Made by a program: the position numbers and the translations under genes. DNA of 64,000 bases, taken from Methylobacillus arboreus (GTDB taxonomy: Bacteria; Pseudomonadota; Gammaproteobacteria; Burkholderiales; Methylophilaceae). Where the stretch lies: contig NZ_JAJAVC010000006.1 of the NCBI RefSeq assembly GCF_020532725.1, forward strand, positions 620,001 to 684,000. The letters are read 5' to 3'. The notes beneath the pieces are model-generated. The model saw nothing but the letters and a program-made list of their open reading frames with translations. It ran no database searches and was not told the DNA's origin. Shown here piece after piece: positions 33,209 through 43,535 of this stretch; position 1 is the first letter of the stretch; every line of letters starts with the position of its first letter.

Positions 33209-34102
33209 TCACCCCGCCACCTTTACTGCTACTTCGTCCTGCTCACCTACCTTGCTGTTCTGGGCACGCACCAGACGCTCCATCACCTTGAGGTTGCGAT
33301 CGGTCAGACGCAATGCGGCATCCACCCAGATTTCCGTAATATCCAGCAGCTCCTGCTTGGTAAGCGGGTTGACACGCTGCTTGGCTTTTTGGATGGCCTG
33401 GAAGGAATTCAAGGATTTATGCGTCTTGCGCACCCAATCCTGCAATGCCTTTTCACCCTGGCCTTCCTCTGCCAATACATCCACCACGCCCATGCCGTAA
33501 AGCTCTTCTGCGGTATAGACCTTACCTGAACGAATCATCTTCTCGGCAGCGTTCAAGCCGATACGGCGTGAAAGAAAGCTCATCGCCCCCATGCCGGGGA
33601 ACAGGTTGAAGAGCACTTCCGGCAAGCCCATGAGCGAACCTTTCTCCGCCACCAGCACATGCGCGGACAAGGCAGCCTCGAATCCGCCGCCCATGGCCTG
33701 TCCCTTGACCAGGGAAATAGTCGTGATCGGCGCCTGCATGTTATAGAAGGTCCATAGATTGTCTATGCACAAATGGGCATAATCGAGCAGCTTGCTCCTT
33801 TCCTGTTTCTCTATCGCTTCCTTGAAGGTTGCCAGGTCTCCTCCAAGGTTGAATATGCCTTCAACATCCGACGCCAGCACCAGGTAGTTGGTAAGCTGCT
33901 GAGGCCGATGTTGCGGGTTGGCGTGGGATGCTTCAATTTGTGTTTGATTGAGCAATAACTCGCTCATGCAAATGCGATTGAAGCACGGCCGCGGGCTTGG
34001 CCGCATAAACAACCAAGTAATACCGAACTCAGACTCATAGTGGGTACGCACTTGCTCAAATTGGACGGTGTTCAAAGGATTGAAATCAATGACGGCATTC
34101 AT
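33209..34102 (-). CDS. rpfF: RpfF-like DSF synthase (crotonase family)
   Basis: A 297-residue crotonase-fold enzyme. Glu142 (GGGFEAALS) and Glu162 (GLPEVLFNLFPGMGA) match, with an offset of one, the catalytic Glu141 and Glu161 of Xanthomonas RpfF. The reaction is dehydration of 3-hydroxyacyl-ACP and thioester cleavage to release a cis-2-unsaturated fatty acid signal. ATG 34102 has a GGGGAG ribosome site (34113-34108); the longer frame to 34159 has no homology. It faces rpfC tail to tail, unlike the codirectional rpfF-rpfC order of xanthomonads. Confidence 0.92.
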   Translation of the reverse strand: MNAVIDFNPLNTVQFEQVRTHYESEFGITWLFMRPSPRPCFNRICMSELLLNQTQIEASHANPQHRPQQLTNYLVLASDVEGIFNLGGDLATFKEAIEKQERSKLLDYAHLCIDNLWTFYNMQAPITTISLVKGQAMGGGFEAALSAHVLVAEKGSLMGLPEVLFNLFPGMGAMSFLSRRIGLNAAEKMIRSGKVYTAEELYGMGVVDVLAEEGQGEKALQDWVRKTHKSLNSFQAIQKAKQRVNPLTKQELLDITEIWVDAALRLTDRNLKVMERLVRAQNSKVGEQDEVAVKVAG

Positions 34103-34267
34103 AATAAAACTCCCCATAACGAAGGTTAAAAAAGCACTACATGTACAGACGTAGCACAATTGTGTTGCAAGGTAAATGCCTGATTGATTATTAAAAATTC
34201 AACCATCAGGAAACTTTGCCGTTAATATCCGCAATAAATACAACCTCGTCGACAATGGATATAAAAA

Positions 34268-35557
34268 ATGATGAAACGAGTACTAGGGCTATGGATGTGG
34301 GGAATAGGCAGCATCAGCATATCTGCACAAGGTGCAGGCTTTGCTCTGATCGAGCAAAGTGCTTCCGGCTTTGGCAATGCCTATGCCGGCATGGCGGCAC
34401 GCGCAGATGACGCCAGTGTTCAGTTTTTCAATCCAGCAAACCTGTCCTGGCTGCCACCAGGCAAGCAGATCGTGCTGGGCGGCAGTGCAATATTGCCGAA
34501 TATCAAACTCAAAAACGCGAGCGCCAGCAACACAACGACAGGCACCGCCATCCAGGGCAATGATGGCGGCGATGCTGGAACACTGGTCTTGGTGCCCAAT
34601 TTCTACTTCGCAAATGATGTGGGCCAGAATCTCAAGTTTGGCCTGGGTATCACCGTCCCTTACGGCCTTACCTCAGAATACAAGGATGGCTGGGTAGGGC
34701 GTTACAATGCGCTCAAGTCTGAACTCATGACCGTCAACATCAACCCTGCGCTTTCGTTCAAGCCTTCGGAAAAATGGTCGATCGGCGGCGGCATCAGTTT
34801 GCAATACGTCAAGGCTGAACTCACCAATGCAGTGGACGCACGCACTATCACTGGCGGCCTCGTCACGACAGACAGTTACAGCAAAATGTCAGGAGACGAC
34901 CTGAGTTGGGGCTTCAACCTGGGCGCGGTATACAAGCCATGGGACGGCACCACTCTCGGGGCCAGCTACCGTTCACATATCAAACACACATTGCACGGAG
35001 AAGCACGTTTCAGGCATGCATCTCCTGCACTCGGCGCCAGAGTGGCTGACTCTGATATCAATGCTAATCTTTCTTTGCCGGAAACCGTCTCATTAAGCCT
35101 GGCCCAAAAGATCAATGACAAGTTGGAACTGCTGGCAGACGTTACCTGGACCAACTGGAGCCGCTTCAAGGAACTGCGCATCCAATTCGACAACCAGGGA
35201 ATGGCGGACAATGTCACCACCAACAAGTGGGATGACAGTTACCGTGTTTCCTTAGGCGGCAATTACCGTTACAGCGAGCTGCTGACATTGCGCGCAGGGG
35301 TCGCCTACGACCAGTCCGCAGTGCCTGATTCCGCGCACCTGACAGCGCGCATCCCGGATGCAGACCGCACCTGGTTTGCTGTCGGCGCGGGCTGGAAGCT
35401 GGATTCGTCCAATACCCTGGATTTCGGCTACGCTTACCTGCGCATCAAAGATGCCCGGACCAACCACAGCAGCGAGGGTGCGATCAGGCATGCGATACAA
35501 GGCGAATACGCTTCAAAGGTGGACATCCTCAGCGTGCAGTGGACACATAGCTTCTAA
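34268..35557 (+). CDS. FadL/OmpP1/TodX-family outer-membrane transporter
   Basis: A 429-residue outer-membrane barrel. A signal peptide is followed by GFALIEQSASGFGNAYAG, with NPANLSWL a few residues later, both hallmarks of the FadL plug region, and the chain ends in an aromatic SVQWTHSF. FadL proteins admit long-chain fatty acids and other hydrophobic compounds. It is divergent from rpfF with 165 bp between start codons, so it may handle DSF-type fatty acids; that link is inference. A strong terminator follows. Confidence 0.9.
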   Translation: MMKRVLGLWMWGIGSISISAQGAGFALIEQSASGFGNAYAGMAARADDASVQFFNPANLSWLPPGKQIVLGGSAILPNIKLKNASASNTTTGTAIQGNDGGDAGTLVLVPNFYFANDVGQNLKFGLGITVPYGLTSEYKDGWVGRYNALKSELMTVNINPALSFKPSEKWSIGGGISLQYVKAELTNAVDARTITGGLVTTDSYSKMSGDDLSWGFNLGAVYKPWDGTTLGASYRSHIKHTLHGEARFRHASPALGARVADSDINANLSLPETVSLSLAQKINDKLELLADVTWTNWSRFKELRIQFDNQGMADNVTTNKWDDSYRVSLGGNYRYSELLTLRAGVAYDQSAVPDSAHLTARIPDADRTWFAVGAGWKLDSSNTLDFGYAYLRIKDARTNHSSEGAIRHAIQGEYASKVDILSVQWTHSF

Positions 35558-35580
35558 AGTTTGGGACCAGTCAATAAAAC

Positions 35581-35617
35581 GGCGCCAAGCCTATCGAGAG
35601 GCTTGGCGCCTTTTTAT
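35581..35617 (+). terminator. Rho-independent terminator of the fadL-like gene
   Basis: A 12-bp stem GGCGCCAAGCCT/AGGCTTGGCGCC with a 6-base loop, followed by TTTTTATT. Also close to the end of the convergent DUF2171 gene (stop 35632). Confidence 0.92.
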
Positions 35618-35631
35618 TGTTACAAAAATTA

Positions 35632-35871
35632 TCAGTTAGGCAGGGGACTAGTAGACCATTCCTTCATCGCTTGTTCGCCCGGGCGATCTACCGTGACCTC
35701 GGCATCATCGGTGGCAGTCACCCAACTCACAGGGATATAGTGATGCTGACCTTTTTCATCCTTCTGGAGCTTGATCTGATTGCTGCCTTCCATATGATCC
35801 ACAGTGGCAAACCGGCCACCCTGGGAACAGATCACTGGCATACCGGGCAGGATTCCGTGGGAAAGACTCAT
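35632..35871 (-). CDS. DUF2171 family protein
   Basis: A 79-residue protein. The core FATVDHMEGSNQIKL followed by HHYIPVSWV matches DUF2171, a small beta-rich family of unknown function. The start has a good ribosome site (GAAAGGAGC) just upstream on the minus strand. It stands alone between the fadL terminator and a 221-bp gap to the peptidase gene. Confidence 0.82.
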   Translation of the reverse strand: MSLSHGILPGMPVICSQGGRFATVDHMEGSNQIKLQKDEKGQHHYIPVSWVTATDDAEVTVDRPGEQAMKEWSTSPLPN

Positions 35872-36092
35872 GATATTGCTCCTTTCAAACTAATGAGCCT
35901 TCATGTTATCCATGATGTTGTCCCGGCAGGATAGGCAACATGCTGAAAGCCTTGTCAGAATTGCTTAAGGGCTGCAGGACTGCTGACGTCAATTTTCGCG
36001 CTGATACGGTTTTGCACTCAAATAGAACAAGGCGGGTTGCCGCAGACAATGCTGACATACAGCAAGGTGGCCCAACGCCGTTTTCGTTGGAA

Positions 36093-36641
36093 TTACACGT
36101 TTGACGAAACCGCATGAAAACACCAATGCCAAGGCTCGTAGCTATAGCCATATCTGTTGTTTCTGGGATAGGACATGGCAAACCCATGACTGGATGCATG
36201 CTGCGACAACCACTGAAAAGCTGGAGTATGTTCAAATGAAACATCCAGGTTCAGGGATGCCGGAGTGGCAATATCCACGGCCTTTCCTGAATGATGTTCG
36301 CTATAGCCTGGCACCGCACTGACCAATAATATTTCTTCGAGACTTTGTCCCTGTTGCAACTTGCGGCGAATAATCCTAGCCTGGTAATCAACACTGCGGA
36401 ATGCGGACAGCAACACCAGATCGACACCATCATGGTCCGCGGCTTGTTGCATGCTATGCCAGGCATTTGCCGTACCGGGCTCAAGAAGAAATGGCCTGCC
36501 ATCTTTGGCGATAGAAGTAGTCTCGACCAAATCCTTTGCCTCCATGAACAACGGCAAATCTCTATCCACAACAACATGCTTTGGAATCCCAAGCTCGCGC
36601 ATCAGCGCATCAATCCGTATCAGGTAATCTGCATGCACCAT
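36093..36641 (-). CDS. VanY-type D-alanyl-D-alanine carboxypeptidase family protein
   Basis: A 182-residue protein with the zinc-peptidase motif SEHHSGKAVDIA and the later EPWHW, which together supply the His-Asp-His ligands and catalytic Glu of VanY/LAS-type peptidases. LLSAFRS is the upstream substrate-site motif. No signal peptide is visible, unusual for a cell-wall enzyme. The frame extends to a TTG at 36662, but that start lies within the copy A repeat; ATG 36641 is preferred. Confidence 0.8.
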   Translation of the reverse strand: MVHADYLIRIDALMRELGIPKHVVVDRDLPLFMEAKDLVETTSIAKDGRPFLLEPGTANAWHSMQQAADHDGVDLVLLSAFRSVDYQARIIRRKLQQGQSLEEILLVSAVPGYSEHHSGKAVDIATPASLNLDVSFEHTPAFQWLSQHASSHGFAMSYPRNNRYGYSYEPWHWCFHAVSSNV

Positions 36642-36653
36642 GAAATTAAGCGC

Positions 36654-36757
36654 GGCTAACAAAACTCAGTGAAGCGATCCTGGCTAGCCGTTTTGCCGAA
36701 GGTATTACAAGGGGGGTATGACAAAGGAGAAACACCACCAAGAGAGTTTTGTTAGCC
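36654..36757 (+). repeat. Interspersed ~105-bp repeat, copy A
   Basis: Ends are perfect 14-bp inverted repeats, GGCTAACAAAACTC and GAGTTTTGTTAGCC. The inside shares AGTGAAGCGATCCTGGCTAG and a GAGAGTTTTGT end with copy C at 54055, and is the reverse orientation of copy B at 40433. Confidence 0.75.
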
Positions 36758-36767
36758 ACTCTAAATA

Positions 36768-37634
36768 TCAGCTCCGCGCAATCAGCACATCGCAAGGCAC
36801 TGTATCCAGTATGCGCATGGCCACGCTGCCCAGCAACACACCCAAGAGGCCGCTGCGACCACGGGTCGCTACTACCACAAGGTCAATCCTTTTGTCCTGG
36901 ACATACTTTTCCAGCAGCAAGTCCGGCTCGCCATATTCCACCACCACCTCTATGCTGGTAGCCGCATCCTCGCCAGCCACATCGCGGATGAAGTCCTGGC
37001 AGTTCTGGATGGCATCACCGCGCAGTTCGCTCTCGTACGCCACCCTGTCATCCATGCGGCTGGCAAAATGGGCGAAGGCAGCATGGAACACCACTAGATT
37101 TTTCGGCCCGAACAGATCGACGGCACGGGCAAGCGCCACGCGCGAAAGCTCTGAGAGGTCGGTAGCGACCACGATCTTGCGGTAGGGCTGGCGCAAACGT
37201 TTCTTCACCACCAACACCGGCACCTTGGCTTGGCGCGCCAGTTCGGTGACCGTATCGCCAAGCAGGGCTTTCTCAAAGGCGCCGTCGCGCTTGACGCCGG
37301 TCAGGATAAGTTCAGCCTGTATTTCTTCAGCCACCTGCAATACCACTTCGCCAGGCTTGCCGCGCACCACGCGCGCGCTGATGCCCGGCAACGCCGTCAC
37401 GCCTAGCTCTTCTTCCAACTCTGCCTGTACTGCAAGCGCGGCATCCTGCGGCTGGCGCCAGCTGGGCTCATCCAGAACCGGCTGCGGCTGCTCGAATGCA
37501 TGCACCAGGGTCAAGGGCGCCTGCCACTCGCGGGAGAGCTGCACCGCCCGGTCCAGCGCGCGGTCGCAACGTGCGCCAAGATCGGTAGCTAATAACAACT
37601 GGCGCGGTTTTTTTGTCTCGAAGTTGGTGGTCAC
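36768..37634 (-). CDS. Tandem-domain universal stress protein (UspA family)
   Basis: A 288-residue protein with two UspA domains: residues ~10-145 (LLLATDLGARCDRALDRA) and ~150-288 (KIVVATDLSELSRVAL). The second ends with the ATP-binding glycine motif ATRGRSGLLGVLLGSVAM. GTG 37634 has AAAGGAAA upstream. It follows the P-type ATPase gene by 12 bp on the same strand, so the two form an operon; the pairing suggests stress-linked ion transport. Confidence 0.9.
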   Translation of the reverse strand: MTTNFETKKPRQLLLATDLGARCDRALDRAVQLSREWQAPLTLVHAFEQPQPVLDEPSWRQPQDAALAVQAELEEELGVTALPGISARVVRGKPGEVVLQVAEEIQAELILTGVKRDGAFEKALLGDTVTELARQAKVPVLVVKKRLRQPYRKIVVATDLSELSRVALARAVDLFGPKNLVVFHAAFAHFASRMDDRVAYESELRGDAIQNCQDFIRDVAGEDAATSIEVVVEYGEPDLLLEKYVQDKRIDLVVVATRGRSGLLGVLLGSVAMRILDTVPCDVLIARS

Positions 37635-37646
37635 CAGGTTTCCTTT

Positions 37647-40340
37647 CTATGATTCAGCCAGCACATTGGTTTTGAAGCGCTTGCGTATCAGTGCTTTTTC
37701 CAGTTCCAGCACCAGCATGAAGACGATGCCGATCAATATGATCACGAGGCCATCGGTCCAGTCAACCGGCGCAGAGGAAAATAGCGCATGCAGGGGTGGA
37801 GCATAGGTGAAAGCCAGTTGCGCGACAATCACCACGGCAAGCGCAATCAAAAGAATCGGCGTGCCGATCAGCCCGCGCCAGCTGAATGAGCGTGCGTTGA
37901 TGTAGCGCACGTTGAACAGGTAGAAGATTTCCAGCACCACCAGCGTATTGACCACCATGGTGCGTGCCACTTCCTCGCCCAGGTCGCGCCGCATGGCGTA
38001 TTCAAAAATAACAAACACACCGATCGTGAACAATACCGAGACAAACCCCACGCGCCAGAGCAGGAAAGGAGAAAGCAGGGCAGAGTTTCTTGAACGCGGC
38101 GGGCGTTCCATGACATCGGGCTCCGACGGCTCGAACGCGAGCACCAGGCCCAGGGTCACGGTCAACACCATGTTGATCCAGAGAATCTGTGCCGGCGTCA
38201 TCGGCAATGACATACCCAGCAGGAGCGCAATCACCACCGCCAGGGCCTCGCCGCCGTTGGTGGGCAAGGTCCATGCAATCACCTTGCGCACATTGTCATA
38301 TACGGTGCGCCCGGCATGCACCGCCGAGACGATGGTGGCAAAGTTGTCGTCAGCCAGCACCATTTCCGAGGCCTGCTTGGCGGCCTCGGTGCCTTTCTTG
38401 CCCATGGCGATGCCGACATCCGCTTGTTTTAGCGAGGGTGCGTCGTTGACGCCATCGCCCGTCATCGCCACCACTTCGCCCTGTGCCTGCAGCGCCTTGA
38501 CGATGCGCAGCTTGTGCTCAGGCGTCGTGCGGGCAAACACGCTGGTTTTTGCCAATACCGCGTTCAATTCATTATCCGGCACCTTGTCCAGCTCTGCCCC
38601 GGTCATCACGCCTGGCTCGTCTGCAAGATGAAGCTGCTTGGCAATCGCCTGGGCAGTGGCGGCATGGTCGCCCGTAATCATCTTGACCTTGACCCCGGCC
38701 GAACGGCAGCTGGCAATGGCATCCAGCACCTCATCACGCGGAGGGTCGATGAAGCCCATGACGCCGAGAAATTCCAAGCCGCTTTCCACATCCTTGAGCT
38801 CAAGTTGCTGCTTGCCATCCTCACAACGCATGGCGGCAAAGCCCAGCACGCGCTCGCCATGGCCGGCCGCTTCGCTGATGCAATCGGCCCAGTAATCATG
38901 ATCCGGCTGCTGGCACCTTTCCAGCACGCTTTCGGGCGCGCCCTTGATGAAAATCCAGCTGCCGTGTTCCTGGTGATGATGCAGCGTCGCCATGAACTTG
39001 TGCTTGCTGTCGAACGGTATTTCATCCACGCGCTTCCAGGCGTCGCGCTCTTGCTGCGTATCTAGTCCGGCTTTCACGGCCAATGCCACCAGCGCGCCTT
39101 CCATGGGGTCGCCCAACACCTGCCAGTGACCGGACTCCTCCTTGAGCTTGGCATCATTGCAGAGCAGACCCGCGCGCACCAACTCATTCCATTCATCTTC
39201 CGGCGCGCCATCCTGCGGCTTGATCTCGCCCTCGGGTATATAGCCGGTGCCTTCCACCAGGTAATGCGCCTTGCCTGCCACCAGGCGCCGCACCGTCATT
39301 TCGTTACGGGTAAGGGTACCGGTCTTGTCGGAACAGATGACCGAAGTCGCCCCCAGGGTTTCCACCGCGGGCAGGCGGCGGATGATGGCATTGCGCTTGG
39401 CCATGCGCTGCACGCCGATGGCAAGCGTAATAGTGATCACGGCGGGCAGGCCTTCCGGCACCAGGCCGACCGAGATCGCCACCACTACCATGAAGCCATC
39501 GATCCAGCTGTAGTTCTGCACCAACTTGGCAAACGCCAGCAGCGCCAGCGCCAGGCTGAGCGCAAACCAGGTAAACCAGCGCCCGAAATGATTGATTTGC
39601 TGCAGGAGCGGGGTTTCCAGCATTTCCACCTTGGAAATCATGCTGCTGATCCGGCCTATCTCGGTGGCGCTGCCGGTTTCCACTACCACGGCGCGCGCCT
39701 GGCCGGCCGCGACGATGGTCCCGGAATACAGCATGGAATGCCTGTCCCCGAGATCAGCGCCTTCCTCCACTTCCTGTTCCTGCTTCTGGCTAGGAACGGA
39801 TTCCCCGGTCAGGATAGCCTCTTCGCTGGAAAGCTGCTTGGCCTTGAGCAGCCGCACATCGGCAGGCACGCTGTCGCCGGCTTCCAGCACGACCACATCG
39901 CCCGGCACCAACTCCCCGATATCCAGGTGCTTGCGGTGGCCGTCTCGCAGCACCGTGACGTGCGGCACCATCATATTGCGTATCGCATCCAACGCCTGCT
40001 CAGCCTTGCCTTCCTGGATGTAGCCCACAATCGCGTTGATCAGCACTACGGCAAAAATCACCGCCGAGTCCACGGCATGATCGAGGAAGAACGCAATCAC
40101 CGCCGCGGACATCATGAAATAGATCAGGGCATTGTTGAACTGCGACAAGAAGCGCATCACGGGGTGCTGCCTGCGCGGCGCGGGCAATTCGTTGCGCCCA
40201 TGCTCCTGCAGGCGCTTCTCGGCTTCCTCGGTACTCAAACCCTCGGGACTGGATTGCATACGCTCGAGGACTTCACTGGTCTTGAGCGCATGCCATGGCG
40301 GCATGACAACTTCATCATTCTGGCTGGATTGCGGCGGCAT
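37647..40340 (-). CDS. P-type cation-transporting ATPase (P2-type)
   Basis: An 897-residue P-type ATPase with all core motifs: TGES (actuator), DKTGTLT (phosphorylated Asp), TGDH and MTGDGVNDAPSL (hinge). An N-terminal cation-ATPase domain and about ten membrane helices are present. The M4 motif PEGLPAVITITLAIG is that of calcium and sodium/potassium pumps. The M6 segment reads LWINMVLTVTLGLVLAFEP and lacks the Asp of the SERCA NLVTDxLPA motif, so calcium is not assured. ATG 40340 is preferred to TTG 40346. First gene of the ATPase-USP operon. Confidence 0.88.
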   Translation of the reverse strand: MPPQSSQNDEVVMPPWHALKTSEVLERMQSSPEGLSTEEAEKRLQEHGRNELPAPRRQHPVMRFLSQFNNALIYFMMSAAVIAFFLDHAVDSAVIFAVVLINAIVGYIQEGKAEQALDAIRNMMVPHVTVLRDGHRKHLDIGELVPGDVVVLEAGDSVPADVRLLKAKQLSSEEAILTGESVPSQKQEQEVEEGADLGDRHSMLYSGTIVAAGQARAVVVETGSATEIGRISSMISKVEMLETPLLQQINHFGRWFTWFALSLALALLAFAKLVQNYSWIDGFMVVVAISVGLVPEGLPAVITITLAIGVQRMAKRNAIIRRLPAVETLGATSVICSDKTGTLTRNEMTVRRLVAGKAHYLVEGTGYIPEGEIKPQDGAPEDEWNELVRAGLLCNDAKLKEESGHWQVLGDPMEGALVALAVKAGLDTQQERDAWKRVDEIPFDSKHKFMATLHHHQEHGSWIFIKGAPESVLERCQQPDHDYWADCISEAAGHGERVLGFAAMRCEDGKQQLELKDVESGLEFLGVMGFIDPPRDEVLDAIASCRSAGVKVKMITGDHAATAQAIAKQLHLADEPGVMTGAELDKVPDNELNAVLAKTSVFARTTPEHKLRIVKALQAQGEVVAMTGDGVNDAPSLKQADVGIAMGKKGTEAAKQASEMVLADDNFATIVSAVHAGRTVYDNVRKVIAWTLPTNGGEALAVVIALLLGMSLPMTPAQILWINMVLTVTLGLVLAFEPSEPDVMERPPRSRNSALLSPFLLWRVGFVSVLFTIGVFVIFEYAMRRDLGEEVARTMVVNTLVVLEIFYLFNVRYINARSFSWRGLIGTPILLIALAVVIVAQLAFTYAPPLHALFSSAPVDWTDGLVIILIGIVFMLVLELEKALIRKRFKTNVLAES

Positions 40341-40432
40341 TGGCAATGGCCTTTCAATGGTGGATGTTTTTTATTCTAACAAGGCTTTTGCTTATTCAGG
40401 CAAAACCATAATCAAAATATGGCTTATGGCTA

Positions 40433-40539
40433 CTAACAAAACTTTCCTGGTGGTGTTGCTCTGCCTTGTCGTACCAGTTGTAATGCCTGCGGCAAGGCCG
40501 CCCAGCCAGGGCCGTTCACTGAGTTTCGTTAGCTGCTCT
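40433..40539 (-). repeat. Interspersed ~105-bp repeat, copy B (inverted)
   Basis: In reverse orientation to copies A and C. Ends are CTAACAAAACT (40433-40443) and GAGTTTCGTTAGCTGCTCT (40521-40539). The middle keeps CCTGGCT, AGGCATTACAA and CAAGGCAG blocks seen in copy C. It fills part of the 431-bp gap between the ATPase and thiD; the rest shows no gene. Confidence 0.75.
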
Positions 40540-40771
40540 TAATAATAAATTAAAGCAGTATTGACAACCTGACCATGAAGCCTGAGCTATGTTCCTCAAT
40601 CCCTGGAATCTGCACAGCAAACGCAACTGCATCGGCATCTCCATGCCTCACCCTCTCTTTTCGGGAATGAATAGGCTAAAATAGTCCTCTTGAACGACAT
40701 TGGAATAGTATGGTGCCTGACCATGCTATTGCCTGGCTCAAGTCCACTCTTATCCATTGACAGGATCCGCC

Positions 40772-41611
40772 ATGGAAACAATCAACCTCATGCCCCCCTG
40801 CGTACTCACCTTTGCCGCCACCGACCCGAGCAGCGGCGCAGGCCTGCAGGCAGACTTACTGGCATTGGCCAGCATCGGCTGCCACCCGTTGTCGGTCGTC
40901 ACGGCGATTACCGTGCAAGATACGGTGGGTGTGGAGAACGTAGTGCCGCTCGATGCCGACCTCATCAATGAGCAGGCACGCACTATCCTTGAAGACATGC
41001 AGATTTCCGCATTCAAGCTCGGCATGCTGGGCAGCGTGGAAAACATTGCAGTGATTGCCGAAATCGTCGCAGATTATCCCGATGTGCCGTTATTGATAGA
41101 CCCGATCCTGTCTTCGGGGCGGGGCGACGAACTTGCCAATGAAGCCATGCAGGAGGCGATGATAGACCTGCTGTTCCCGCAATCCACCCTGATCACGCCC
41201 AATAGCCTGGAAGCACGCCGCCTTGCATTTACCGGCGACGACACCGACGATATCGAGAACGCCTCCATGGATGAAGTGGTGGAGCGCCTGCTGGCGCTGG
41301 GCCCGGAATACGTCCTGGTGACCGGCACCCACGAGCGCTCGCCCCAAGTTGTCAACAACCTTTACGGCTCGCAGAAACTACTGCGCTCCTATCCATGCGA
41401 ACGCCTGCCCGGCAGTTACCATGGCTCGGGCTGCACTCTGGCCTCTGCCATTGCAGCCTGTCTCGCCCATGGATTGGGGATGGAAGAAGCCATCGCCGAG
41501 GCACAGGAATATACCTGGCATTCGTTACGCCATGCCTTCCGACCCGGCATGGGCCAATATATCCCCGACCGTTTGTTCTGGGCGCGTGAAGAAACCGATG
41601 ACGCAGAATAA
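40772..41611 (+). CDS. thiD: Hydroxymethylpyrimidine/phosphomethylpyrimidine kinase
   Basis: A 279-residue ribokinase-fold kinase. The N-terminal FAATDPSSGAGLQAD is the HMP-binding signature, and the C-terminal GSYHGSGCTLASAIAACLA contains the catalytic Asp-free GSGC anion hole typical of ThiD. It phosphorylates HMP and HMP-phosphate for thiamin synthesis. ATG 40772 is used; the frame also allows TTG 40757 and ATG 40790. It overlaps thiE by 14 bases. No TPP riboswitch is apparent upstream. Confidence 0.93.
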   Translation: METINLMPPCVLTFAATDPSSGAGLQADLLALASIGCHPLSVVTAITVQDTVGVENVVPLDADLINEQARTILEDMQISAFKLGMLGSVENIAVIAEIVADYPDVPLLIDPILSSGRGDELANEAMQEAMIDLLFPQSTLITPNSLEARRLAFTGDDTDDIENASMDEVVERLLALGPEYVLVTGTHERSPQVVNNLYGSQKLLRSYPCERLPGSYHGSGCTLASAIAACLAHGLGMEEAIAEAQEYTWHSLRHAFRPGMGQYIPDRLFWAREETDDAE

Positions 41612-42227
41612 ACCGGCGGCTATCACTGGGTTGTACGCAATCACCCCGGATGAGACGGATACGCAAAAATTGCTGGCCGATAGCGAAGCCGCCCTGGTTG
41701 GCGGCGCCAGGATAATGCAATACCGCAACAAACGCGTTTCTGGCGAACAGGCGCGCGAACAGGCAAGCGCGCTGCTGGCGCTGTGCCGCCGTTACCAAGT
41801 GCCGCTCATCATCAATGACGACGTGCAGCTCGCCGCCAGCCTGGATGCCGATGGCGTGCACCTGGGCATAGACGATGGCGACATTGCCGACGCGCGCGCG
41901 CAACTTGGCGCAAGCAAGATCATTGGCGCCTCGTGTTACAACAACATTGCGCTTGCCCGGCAGGCAGCAACCATGGGCGCGGATTACGTCGCCTTCGGCG
42001 CCTGCTTCCCTTCATCCACCAAGCCCGGTGCAGCACGCGCAGAACCGGCGCTGTTCGCTGCCGCGCGTGAACTCAAGCTGCCCGTCGTTGCCATAGGCGG
42101 CATCACTCTGGAGAACGCAGCCAGCATCATCGCGGCAGGCGCCAATGCCATCGCCGTCATCGGCGCTTTGTGGCAGGCACCAGACATCAAGGCGCAAGCC
42201 AGCCAATTCAATCAACTTTTCAGTTAG
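41598..42227 (+). CDS. thiE: Thiamine-phosphate synthase
   Basis: A 209-residue TIM-barrel enzyme. GLYAITPD opens the barrel; IMQYRNK binds HMP-pyrophosphate; PLIINDDVQLA and GVHLGIDD bind magnesium pyrophosphate; FGACFPSSTKPGA and AIGGI follow as in ThiE. It joins HMP-PP and thiazole phosphate. The start ATG 41598 is inside the end of thiD, implying coupling. The longer frame upstream is only the shadow of thiD. Confidence 0.93.
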   Translation: MTQNKPAAITGLYAITPDETDTQKLLADSEAALVGGARIMQYRNKRVSGEQAREQASALLALCRRYQVPLIINDDVQLAASLDADGVHLGIDDGDIADARAQLGASKIIGASCYNNIALARQAATMGADYVAFGACFPSSTKPGAARAEPALFAAARELKLPVVAIGGITLENAASIIAAGANAIAVIGALWQAPDIKAQASQFNQLFS

Positions 42228-42236
42228 AGCCAGGCC

Positions 42237-43517
<1,281 letters not shown>

Positions 43518-43535
43518 TCAGGAACCAATTTAACA

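Noticed and set aside
39126-40379. 417-codon plus-strand frame opposite the P-type ATPase
   Set aside because: His/Arg-rich antisense shadow of a clear ATPase.
40546-40771. TPP riboswitch upstream of thiD
   Set aside because: CTGAGC and ACCTGA appear but in the wrong order and without the conserved stems.
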